Source: Pterois miles (lineage: Eukaryota > Chordata > Actinopteri > Perciformes > Scorpaenidae). Taken from it: a stretch of DNA of 64,000 bases. Made by a program: the position numbers and the translations under genes. Positions 41,716 to 53,112 of this stretch are shown here, piece by piece (within the stretch, counting starts at the first letter, position 1; the number at the start of each line of letters is the position of its first letter). Under the pieces are notes generated by a model. That model was not told where the DNA came from, did no database searches, and saw only the letters and a program-made list of their open reading frames with translations. The stretch lies in NCBI GenBank assembly GCA_947000775.1, contig CAMQGK010000341.1, positions 8,644,501 to 8,708,500 of the forward strand, written 5' to 3'.

Positions 41716-43617
41716 ATAAAATTATACATTTAACATTGATTAAAAGAACAGTTTATGTTTTTTTGGTGTGTGTGTGTATGTTTATAGACAGCAGGTTAGC
41801 CAGTGTTTCTTTCTAAATAATATTTAGGTAATTATTATTTGACATCTATATATAATATAAGATAGACACAATAGTATTACAAAAATTGTTATATTCTATT
41901 ATTATTGTATATTCAAACATTTAATTTAGAGGCAAAATTTCATATAAACACATTTGTTTATCTTTTAATTGATATTTAAATGAAATATTTGTTGCCCATG
42001 AAAAGGTGTTTATTATGAGGACACTATGGGACTGAGGGATTAAATGTTACATGCTACTAGTAGCTCCTCATGGCGTAAAAAGTATACTGCTGATACAACA
42101 AACACTGGAATATAATACAGCAGCAACGAACAAGACGCTTAACCCTGTATTGCTCTCAATAATAACCAGGGGAAACAGAGAAAGGAGGCAGCGGATAAAA
42201 ACGGAAAGAACAACAAATAATGAAGAATGATAGACATATTGTGCTCCTATACACAGATACAGCTGCTTTCCGGTTACTATACTGGTGTAAAAAAAAACCC
42301 CTGATGTTGCTATTTGAAGAAATGGGGAAGACGGTATTCAAGCTCTCCTGTTTCAGTGGGGTCAAGGTGAGAGAGCAACCTTCAGCAACCTGAGTACTAA
42401 AACAGCCTGCTGCTGTCTAGCGTGACTAGACACGCAGCATTAATGGCCTCCTGAGAGGACCGTCAGCACAGGAGGAAAAGAACACAAATACTCCTCTCAC
42501 ACCTCAGCAGTACAGAGGAGAGAGGAGATTATATGTCTGTGACAGCACACGAGCAGCGTGAGCTTTTAAGGATTACACCGAGAATTTTAGGAAAATGGTC
42601 TGCAGGTCAACTCATCCTTTAAATTAGAGCACAAGAAAAATCTATGTTGCCCCAGTAGATTGCTTGTCTGGATGCTCCACACTGACACTTAAATAGAAGA
42701 ATGAATGTGATGAGTTAACAGTGTTTTTGAATTAATAAACCACCAGACAATGCATTGACACAGATAGTAATTTCCTGTGCGAAATGACAAGAATGTAATT
42801 TCTACAAATAGGACCATTTCAAGTTCCTAACAGGAACAGCACTTTGTGTCATGCTAACTCTGATAATGGTTAGAGGATGAATAAGCTTGAGGTCATTTCA
42901 AAAGTCTATTCAGTGCAGGAAATGAACAACTATTGAGTTGCTCTTTTTCTAATTTAGCTGCCGAGAAGGTTCAGGTTGCTGTCGACACTTCATTCTGTGA
43001 AATTAAAGGATCACCGCCTGCGTTCCTCAAATGTTGGCAATCTGCATGAACACTGACGGTTGTCACAGGTGATTAATAAGTATACAGTACATTTGATCCC
43101 ATTGTGTTTCCAGGTTTTTGTTAAAGCCATTCAAGGTGCTGATTACCTCTGATATTATGCTCTCAAAGGTGGCCTTTGTGCCACTCTGCATCAGCACTGC
43201 CAGACATTCATAAGTAGTTTCCAGTGAGAGATGGAGGGAGGAGAGAGAAAGGAAGCATATGTGAGTGTCCCTTTCCCATTCACTGACTTATCAAATACAC
43301 ATTTTGTCCTGCCTTTTGTTTGTGTTCTAGGCTTCCCTCACACTGAGATACTGTATATACTGATAAGCATGTAAACACACATTCACACACTACAACAAAT
43401 TATGTATGTGTGCTAGATATAAACACAAATATTTCATTTTTTTGAGTAACATGCTGTATCCTCTGTGACACAGTGCATGCATTTTTAGGTCTGATTTCAC
43501 TTAACGCGTGAACTAAATAGTAGCAAAGAAAAATCTGCCTGTAGTTCACTCTTCTTTTATACTGTTGTGTACCACATGCACATACATTTACATACAAACA
43601 CAAATTATTTTATCATA
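41716..43617. other. Non-coding AT-rich stretch
   Basis: 41750-41960 is very AT-rich. No recognised gene or mobile element. Confidence 0.4.
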
Positions 43618-43628
43618 TTTTCAATACC

Positions 43629-43984
43629 GGGCTGCACAGTGGTGCAGTGGTTAGCACTGTTGCCTCACAGCAAAAGGGTCACAGGACTGAATCTGGCTTG
43701 GGGATCTTCTCTGTGGAGTTTGCATCTTCTCACCGTGTTAGCATGGGTTTTCTCTGATTTCCTCCCATAGTCCAAAGACATGCATGTTAACAGATGACTC
43801 TAAATTGCTCGTAGGTGTGATTGTGAGTGTGAATGGTTGTTCGTCTCTGTGTGTCTGCCCTGTGATGGACTGGCAACCTGTCCAGGGTATATCCCGCCTT
43901 CACCCAATGCTAGCTGGGTTTGGCTCAAGCCCTCCTGCGACCCCTAACGGGATAGGCGGTTACAAATCGATGGATGGAGGGATG
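43629..43984 (+). mobile_element. Second full-length SINE of the same family
   Basis: Same order as 25762-26136: GGGCTGCACAGTGGTGCAGT head, then GTCCAAAGACATGCA, GACTCTAAATTGCTCGTAGG, and a tail of GATGGATGG. An 11-bp direct repeat TTTTCAATACC flanks it (43618-43628, 43985-43995). Box B is mutated (CACAGGACTGAATCTGG), so it is older or inactive. Confidence 0.85.
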
Positions 43985-44015
43985 TTTTCAATACCACTGT
44001 TTTGTTCCAATCGGA

Positions 44016-44579
44016 GGCCCTGTTAAGCATTAACATTAACATGCGTCTTGGGTAATCAGATCACAAGTAGGCAGCTCGAAGTACGTCTGATCACACCTGG
44101 CATTGGGATGCATCTCCACATGAATCTAGAGAGTGATCACTTGTGATCAGATCTGACTTCCCCGCTCTGCATGCAAATAACCACGTAGTAAACACAAGGC
44201 TAATACAGCAGAAGCTGTGACGTAATATTACCAGAATGTCAGTAGTAATATCCTACATATTCGTTAATTCAGGTACATTTTATTAACATAAAATTTAAGG
44301 TTATTGTCTAGCCTTGGTCCCCAGGGACCTCTGACCCATGGATCCAAGTGGGAGGTCAGTTGAATAGGTCGTCCTTAATGTGGCCCAGGACATGTTGGTG
44401 AACTCACTGTTAAAATAATGTGGTCATAAGCGGCCCAGACCACCTCTGAATGTGGTCTGAGCGATCGGATCTCTATGCGTCCTCAATGTGCCTCGGATGC
44501 ATTCTTATCTGCACTTGAAGCTGTCCACTTGTGATCAGATAACCCGGGATGCATGTTAATAGCAGGTCTGAACAGGGCC
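44016..44579. mobile_element. MITE with about 60-bp terminal inverted repeats
   Basis: Left end GGCCCTGTTAAGCATTAACA followed by TTAACATGCGTCTTGGG and GATCACAAGTA. The reverse complement of the right end reads GGCCCTGTTCAGACCTGCTA, TTAACATGCATCCCGGG, GATCACAAGTG. The interior carries TGGTCTGAGCGATCGGATCT. No clear target-site duplication. It lies 31 bp after the SINE at 43629. Confidence 0.75.
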
Positions 44580-47500
44580 AAAGGCACAGATACAAAGCCT
44601 TCCTCATAGAGGCGACTGCCAATAACTGCAGGCAATGAGTAGGACCTTGTAAATACTTTAGCCTTTTCATTAAGCATTCCTGACACCTGCAAACACCTTA
44701 ACACTAATCTGAAGTGGCGGTGCAGATGCATTACCAAATGCTGACAATACTGGGTGATGATCCACAATAAGCATTAGACTGAAGACTGTTAATCTCTATA
44801 AACAGATTCTGCATTCACATGTAGAGTCTATAGGATTTTGGCATTGGAAGTGCTCTGGTTTCTGTTTCTAGTCCAAGACGAATGATGTTCGAAATGCAAT
44901 CCCAGAACCCACCGGCTATCGTCTGATCATGATTCAGCTTTTTATTTGCTTAAAATTGGCTTGTAAACTGGCTACTTGTGAATCAATCCGATCGTACACG
45001 ATGTCTCTCAACTCAAACTCCATTCTTGCATCTAAAGTTGCTAACAGAACTATAAATGACCAGCATGTGGCAAAGAAAGACGTGGCCCGGATATCCATTA
45101 GCTACACCGGAGCCCCAGACATACAGCCCCTTGTTCCCAGAGGCTTATCCGCCATCAGACCAATAGCCGATTCTGAGATTGGAAGACTGTCACACAGGCT
45201 GCTGTTTATATTTCAGCCACTGTTTGTTACTCAAAGGTTTAGTCCTACTGTTAGAGTAGAGCTAAACACAGCATATCTGCTTTATAAACAACTGGAAGTC
45301 ACTTTAAAGTCTTTTAGAAAACGTGTCTGTTAGAACCTTCTGAATCTGTCTTTACTTCTTCCTCAATAAAGTTTTAGGATTTCTCCCAGGTCCCATTTGT
45401 TTAATTCACGGCTATTTCCTAAAAGTAAACACATTCCCTTCTCATTCAGCCATGGCATGAATCTAATTAGAAGTTTAGCCTGTGCTCCCTCAAATGGGTC
45501 AGGGCCCCTCCAAAAGATCAGATTTATGTACCCTTAAATGGAGGTCATTTATTTGTGTTAAAACACGTGGTCATGATTCAAATATGGTTCTCAATCTGCT
45601 CCCATAGCGGTAGCCAGGAGACAAACACTGACGTGCCTCCAAGTCTTTGTCTTCATAAATTTCTCCAATTAACTGTATAAACTACAAATTAGTCATCTCA
45701 TGACCCAATAAATAATCCTCACAAGCCCTTGTAACTTGATTAGTGGGCATTTACACCCTTTTAGATCATGATTCATAGCATGACATGATCATTTTTCCTG
45801 ACTGACCTACATGCTGACATGTATAAATGTTGGCCGACCATGTCAGTACTTGCTGAACATAAACTGATAGGCAGTAAAGGAAGTTGAAAGATGTTTAGTA
45901 CATTTCCTGTCCAAACAAAAAAATCACCTTCCTCCCTGAAGAATCAAACTGACAAAATGCAAGCAAACAAAGCAAATCTTTTATTCAAGGGGTGTCAGAG
46001 GGAGTTTACATAAAATATTCTGATGCTTTGGACCTCTGTCATGTCTCTAATGCTGTTGACCTGTTGGCAAGCTTCACCTCCTAGTGCTAACACTTCAATG
46101 AAAACCTCATGAGGCTACGGTAAATTTGTCCCAAAGAAAAGATGTCCATGAACAGTGCTGATCGTGGTGAGGCCCGTGACTATTGTTGCCATCTGCTCGC
46201 TATTTCCTCCTGCACAGAAGATAATTGAATCTGAAATCACTTTTCTCTCTCGGTTTAAAGAGTGAGGGTCGTCCACAATGGTTTGGGCCCTTGTTTGTAT
46301 TCTTTATGGAGCCATTTCCCCCTGGCTGTCTCCTGCAACATCTGTCCCTAACCCTCCAGATCAATATGGACCATCTAATCACCTGCCACACTTAATTAAA
46401 ACCCCATCGCTGCCTTTATGAGAGGCGTCAAAGGGCACCATATACGCAAAGGGGGTCATGCAGATAAGACTTCAATGGTGTGCTTTGCAGGGCCTTTGCA
46501 CAATAGAGGATGCTAGGAATCTTTAAGCTGGTTTGGTGAAAATAGGTCAGTGTTGGCAGCTGTGGGTAATGTGTCCCAGGCCTGGCCTGTGGTCCAGCAT
46601 GCTGCTCGCCATATTTAACACCCTTTGTGCCATCCTCTCGGCACTAATCTGTCTTTTCACTGAGTGTTAAAATTAATTTGCAGTGATTTCTATGAGGGCA
46701 CAGGCATCGTTAGGAAACCTCAAAGGGGCTACAAAAAGGACAAGTTGCCAATAGTCGGCCTTTGTCCATGGTCTGCCCCTTTCTAAATACCCATGACAGC
46801 AGCTTTGAAATGCCTGCCTGATGAGGCTCAGATGCTCTGGCTGCGGACATCACAGTGACCACACTTGTCTGGCTGTGAAAAACATCTCATGACAAAGACA
46901 AACCCAGAGCAGCAAACAATACCGCGGACTGGATTCCAAAACTGCCCGAGTCCAGCCTGCATTGCTCAGTGATGTATCACGATACAGTAATCCTTGTTGG
47001 CTCCGAAATTACAGATAAACCTTAATTTGATTTTACTTTATTACCTCAAAGCTATCTCAACAGTGCAAGTCCCCGAAGGAGAACATCAGTGAAAAGAGAT
47101 AGCCGTATCACTACAGAGTGCTTGGCATCTACACAAAATTGTGTTCCCATGGGAAAACTGTAGACACAACTGTTTAGTCGAAGCTTCCAGTGGTGCTCAT
47201 AATGCCATTAATTGTGTGCAGGGAGCGCTGGAGAAAGGGCTAGCCATGGAGAGCCCCGGAGGTAGCCACAACTTGTAAAGCAGGTTTGTGTGAGCAGTCG
47301 GCTGTGTTGCATGAAGTCAGGGCTTCTCTGGCTAATATCGTCTGTCTTTTATTCTTCTTCCTCTTTCATCTTTCTTTATTTAATCTTTCGCTCTGTTTAT
47401 CTCTCTCACTCTCTCCCCCATGCACATTAACTGTGTCTCACTATCTTTGCCCCGACCATAAAACAAGAGGGGAGAATTAAAGACACAAACATTTCTGACG

Positions 47501-50500
47501 TCTGCAGGAGTGTGGGCCCCTTTTCTCTGTCAGCCTCACTCTCACTCTATAAAAAAAGATAAACCCATAAACTTAAAGGGGAGAGATGGAAGAAGCAGAG
47601 ATGGAGAGAGAAAAAGAGAGCAAAAGAATAAAAAATTGAGAGGAGGCTGGTTAGGGTGGGTGTGGTGGGAGAGTTCCTCTCATCAAATTAAACTTCCATC
47701 TCCGTCAAAGACATACTCAGATTCCAGCAAGCCAATCAGCCAATCTAAGACAAATGATTTTGTCGAGCCTTCCTGCCACACTGGGCGTGGGAACAGCACA
47801 GATTCTCATAAAAAAAAAAAAAAGAGCCTGTAAATTATTTCCCTCCTGCTTCAAAGACCTGAACAACAAAAAAGGTTTGTGTTTATGTGCGGTGTTTCTG
47901 TGTTGTTGTCTTTGAGCCTGTCGGTCTCGGCTGGTTTCTACTGTGCATGTACGAGTGTAAACACTATTTGAGATCTACAGCTGTCCGCTCCGGTGCGACA
48001 AAATGCAAAAGGATGCCGGCTTTCATTCTCATAGATAAATAAAACTGTTCAAGGGTCATTTAAACCAGGGGGGTCCTGTTGCATTACGCTTTTCTCGAGG
48101 CGGCGTTTTGATCAAAGCCGTTTGTAGGACCTCTTTCCTCTCCTTTCCCCCCCACGCGCCACCCTCCCAGCCTCCCACATCCCACACTCCAACCCCCAAA
48201 CCACGTCTGCCTTGCTGTTGCTAATCATTGGTGGTCTCCTGACTGCCAACAGTAATTGATTAGGGAGCACAGGACTAGCGGGTGAGGGTGAGGGGTGGGG
48301 GGCGGGATGGAGGGGAAAGTTCAACCCAGAAGTTCTCAAGGTCACTGCCCTCTCCCTCCCCCCGCCGGACTTCTTTTCTCATGCTATTAGGTATCAGCCA
48401 CAGGGGAAACTGCAAATATTTGGCACACTTGGTCCAACTTCCAAGAGGTTTGGTGGTGGCGTGCACAAACAGGAAGATCTGTGTAAGCAAAATGGACGCA
48501 TCTGTTTAAGTGAAACTCGGTGGTGAAAGGACTCGATCCCTGATGTGTTGACTTATCTGTTGAATCGGGAACTCAACATCCTCGGTTGAAAAATATCCTG
48601 ATTTTTGTAGACCCCCCTCGCTGCTCTGAGAATGCCGCTGCGTTGTTTGGCCCTCTGCGGTTGCTCAACATCCTTGACAATATAAAGTGGGTTGTGGATG
48701 TTATTCCGAAAGTAATAACTCCCACCATTCCTCCTGGTTTCACAGGAAGAGGTGACATTCCTTGCCTCTGGAAAGTGACTCATGCTGCTGTCTTGTTTAG
48801 CAAATGCAATTACAGACTGTTCTGTCCTTCTCTGTGAATTAGAGCGGAGAAAAAGCTATTTCTTTCGTTTTTTATGTGTGTGCCTGTGTGAGTTCTCTGT
48901 ATGGTCAAACAGGGTTATGCTCACCACAGAACCCACCGCTGACTATGGACCCAGAGTCTTGACGCCTATATGGAAACATGACTGTCACAGGAAATGTTTA
49001 ACATGTTTCACTGTGCTGCAACTGAGCAAGAGGTGATGGTGTTTTACAGAGGAGCCCTCCCAGAGCTGAGGGCTGGTGTTGATGTTGGCTGCACGGCCGT
49101 CTGGGACCCGTCCACAATCTACCACTCAGAGCATGCTCAGATACTCATGGCCATATGTCTGGACATGTAGACTAAGTAACCAAGCACAATGGAGTAGCAT
49201 GATGTAACTTTGCAAATGCATGGAGAAAGTCAGACAATCCCAAGAGGCTAAGTTAAAGACAAATAATTAGAATAGTTTAAAATGTACATCGTCACTCAGA
49301 GAGTGAAGACGGGTGGGTTTCCAAATCTGTCTCAGTCATCTCTCCCACAGACGGCCCCAGGCTACAGCAGCTGTGAAACATTCATTTTTGTCTGTCTGTC
49401 ACTTACACTGCCTCTCAGCATTTATCATAAGGAACTCATTTTTCGTAAATCTACCAGTAAAGGTCACAGATTTTCAGCTAATTTCAAACATAGCCCATAT
49501 AAAGGGGATGGAACATTAATCCTACATATATCTTTTCGTTCCCCTACTGCTTATGTATATTCAAACAACATGTAAAAAGGATTATGACAAAACTTGATAT
49601 TCTTGCAAATACCAGATCAAGATATCATGAAAGCCGGCCTCGCTAGGCTGCGAATGAAAAGCACTTGTGTGGTTTAACTTTATCCAGACTTGTGAATACC
49701 AGAGGAGGTCGTTCTAAGAAGTGGTGGGTTCTGTTTTATGTCCTGTCAGTGTTGTGGATCTGCTCTCTACTGCCCCCCTTTGTTGGGCACATAGTATTGA
49801 CCAGGATTATGTCACACAGACCCCTACTTTCAAATTCCCCCCTTTATACAGCACTGAACAGTGTTTCAACAATACACACTTGTTCACTGCGGATCATACA
49901 ATTTACATACATTATATATATTCTGTTCCCTTGAATGCTTTGCTCCAGAAATGGTTTGCAGCTGTTTTTAAGTGGAGGGCAGGTTTCTAATGTATGTCCT
50001 CCTCACCTCTCCAAATGTACTGTAGCTCTCGGCTCGGGTGTGTCTTGGCCTTATAGCTTTGCTGTGTCATGCTCAAATCTGAGGTAAACTGAACCCAAAT
50101 AGTTTCCCCTAATTGTGAGGCCATGTTGTTAACGTCATATCGCCTTTTCTCCCTGTGGACACCATCAAGTGGGTCTCTGAGTGACATGGGTATAAAAGCA
50201 CTTTTCATTCCATTACAAAGAGTCTTCAGCCCTGCACTGAGTCTGTCAATAGTCAGCTGGCCTCCTGCTGAAATCACCTCGAGGTGCTGTAATTTGTGCC
50301 TAGCAACTAAGTCTCTCTGGAACTTGACTACCTGAAAAGCTCTGGGTATCTAGAAAAGTACAACTAACTACTTTTGCTTCAATCTGCTGCCAGCGTGCAG
50401 AAGTTATCCAGCTGCACGCCAACAAATTGTTTAGCCTAATTTGAGAATAGTTACAGTGTCTGAGGTCAGCTTTTATTTGGGAAAAAATAGTCAGTGTAGT

Positions 50501-52238
50501 TAAAATCCCAATTAAGGCAACCTTTGTGGTAGATTTTAATTTAAACATAGAGCTGAGTTTTCCATATGAGTGTGGGGGAATATATTGCATTGGCACTTAA
50601 CTTTTATGACAGAAGAAATACATGTAGAATAACTTTAAAACCCTGAGAAGTTAATCTAGATTTTACACAAAAAAAGCAGGTAAACATCTTTCCAACTGGA
50701 GCTAAATTTCTTAAAACTGCAGTGGGTAGAAATGGAGCAAAAATGATAAAAGTTATTTTTATAAAATAGTCACTATATCCTGACAGTAGTGCATGAAACG
50801 GTGCCTCCGGTGCTCCTAATGGCATCTGCAGGATTTCACAGACTGGAGAAAAACAACCAGTCAAAGCCGAGCTGCAGCCTGCCTCTGAGCAGCTGTCAAT
50901 CATGCGCAAACTCTGATCAAACGGTCAAACTAGGCAGCGCTGATCAAATATTGATGAATATTTGGTTACTGTAATGACTATTTCTCACATTAAATGTTTT
51001 CAGAAACATCTTGCAGTTACTGTTTAGCTGTGAAATGAGAGAGTTTGTGATCTGGCAGCCATGTTGAGACCAGATAAGGATATACCAAGCACCGCCCACC
51101 AGCTGGAGCACAGCCAATAGGAACACTCTCTCTGAAATGACCTGTGATTGTGATGACCTGTGAGTCTTCCGTCAGGGGCTAGATTTTCTAAAGACTAAAA
51201 ACAGAGTCACGAGGAGGTGCGGAAGTCTAGTTTTCTCTCTGAACACTTGAATTACAAAATGCTGAAAGGTTATTATGGCATTGTTGCTCAATGATGTCAT
51301 AACCTTTCTGCCTACTGAAGCTTTAAAGGAGAGAACCAACTGCTGAAGGAGGTAGAAATGGAAGAAACTGAGGAAGGTAATGACAGAGTAAAAAAACAAA
51401 ACAAACAGTAGTACACGCTTCTGTTCACTCCAAAGAGAGACTGCAAGATGAGAGGTAGATACTTGTGGAGGCCTAATTATTCCCATCACGCTACTGTCAC
51501 TTTATGGGCGTGAGAAAAACACATGGATATCATCTCTTCATAAAAGCTCTCAATGTGGGTGGTGTGGCAAAAAGGATTTTAAGCTGATGCTGGATGACTT
51601 ATCATGTAGCAGAGAACAGGACCGGGCCTGTGGAATGAAGGAAATGTTATCTGATGCCATAGGGGTTGTATGAGCCAAGCATCCGCCAGCCCATATTCTC
51701 ACCGGTTTCCATACATGCTGTAAGTCCCCGACAGATGACCCACATTGAAACTGAACACCGACTTGTAATAATATCATCACATGCACAATCGTGCATGGAC
51801 ATGTGCACCAATACAAACACAGTGTAATCACACAAGTGCAATTTACTTTCCTTGTTATTATCCACATTACATATAGTTTATGCCAAGATTGTATTTTGGC
51901 AGGGTGTTGCAGTCTCATTAGAGCCCTTTGAAACCAGAGCTGTATCTACAATGATGCTGCTTAACATATCAAAGCCTGCTGATGAAGCCCAGCATTCATT
52001 TCAGGTGTTCACCTGACCCGGAGCACGAATTGATCCATTTATGTCACTCCTCTCCTAAGCAACGCATGTTGCAGATGAGTGTTTGTGTTGTGTGCAGATG
52101 CTGTAGTTTCTATCATAGGGCAGTATTATATCTCAGAGGTGTGGATGGTTGTTTATCTTTCCTTTAGAATGTTAAGGCTTATCTGATCACACTGAAGAAT
52201 GGTGTGTTTAGCAGTTTAGCCAGTGTGTAGCCACTGCT
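44580..52238. other. Non-coding stretch upstream of the SAM/RA gene
   Basis: No supported exon. 47570-47660 is purine-rich and 48280-48370 is G/C-rich with a C-rich complement side. An open frame of 134 codons at 44929-45333 shows no domain. Any promoter or non-coding first exon of the SAM/RA gene should lie in the last few kilobases, but I see no convincing TATA or CpG island there. Confidence 0.35.
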
Positions 52239-53112
52239 ATGGCAAGTGCTAACGCAGAGAAACAGCGGTCCCGTAGGCTTCCGTGGAGAGAGAGCACTCG
52301 ACGTCTTTCGCACAGGCTGTTCTGCTGCTCATGTTTGCGAGGTGAGGAGGGGGATCCTCTGCAGCAGCAGCAGGAAGAGAAGATTAATGGGGGCCCTCAG
52401 CATCCCCACTTGGATCAGCGGGGATCAGGTGATAGGGAGGCTATCCAGATTACAGTAGAGGATCTGGGGATAGTTAACACCAGCTTCAGCCTGTTCGAGG
52501 ATGACCCCCTGACCTCGGGGAGCAGCGTGATTCGCTCAGCCAGCTCTGTGTCTGCCTGCCCGAGGGCTCTCAAAAAGAAGCGACTGAAGCCTCTGTCTTC
52601 ACTCCCTATAGAATCCCAAGCCATCATTTCTACCAGTGGAGATGATGATGATGATGATGATGATGAAGAAGAGGAGGAGGAAGACCCGTTGCTGTTTGAG
52701 AGTGGCACTGAAAGCACGCCAGCTTCCGGAAGCCTCCTGACACCACCTGTCATTAATCTGATCCCACCCACTCCCTCTGATGTTGTTGACGACGATCAGT
52801 TCTTTGACATTAATTCAGAGGAAAGTGTGACACACACATCTGGCAGTGATGGAAGCTTTGCTGCTGGGGACCAGGAGAGTTATGAGGGAAAGATGGAGAG
52901 TGTGGAGGCAGAGGAGTCGACGAAGGTATTCACAGTGGCTGAGACTAAGGTCAGTGCTGATAATGCAGCTGAGTCAAAAGAGGGACGGAGTGATGAGTCT
53001 GGAGCAGAAAGAGAGGCTGGGACGACCAGAGAGGGGGATAAAGAGAAAACAAAGCCCAGGTTCTTACGGTGTGCCTACCAGGTGGCTCCTCTCCCAGGGT
53101 ACCCTCAGAAAA
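52239..53112 (+). CDS. Exon 1: start codon, N-terminal basic/Cys motif and disordered acidic region
   Basis: 874 nt, residues 1-291, leaving one nucleotide (phase 1). The start is chosen because an in-frame TAG lies at 52209-52211 with no other ATG after it, and the context has G at -3 and G at +4. Residues 10-34 are rich in Arg and end in a CCSC cluster (Cys29, 30, 32), a pattern compatible with palmitoylation beside a basic membrane-binding stretch (inference). Residues 135-149 are a run of eight Asp, six Glu and one Asp encoded by GAT/GAA/GAG repeats. The rest is rich in Ser, Thr, Pro, Glu and is probably disordered. The donor is AAAA|GTGAGT at 53113; reading past it adds about 30 intron-encoded residues, so the long open frame to 53210 overstates the exon. 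Confidence 0.85.

Noticed and set aside
52415..52771. Minus-strand frame with a poly-Ser run
   Set aside because: Antisense shadow of the Asp/Glu codon repeats in exon 1.
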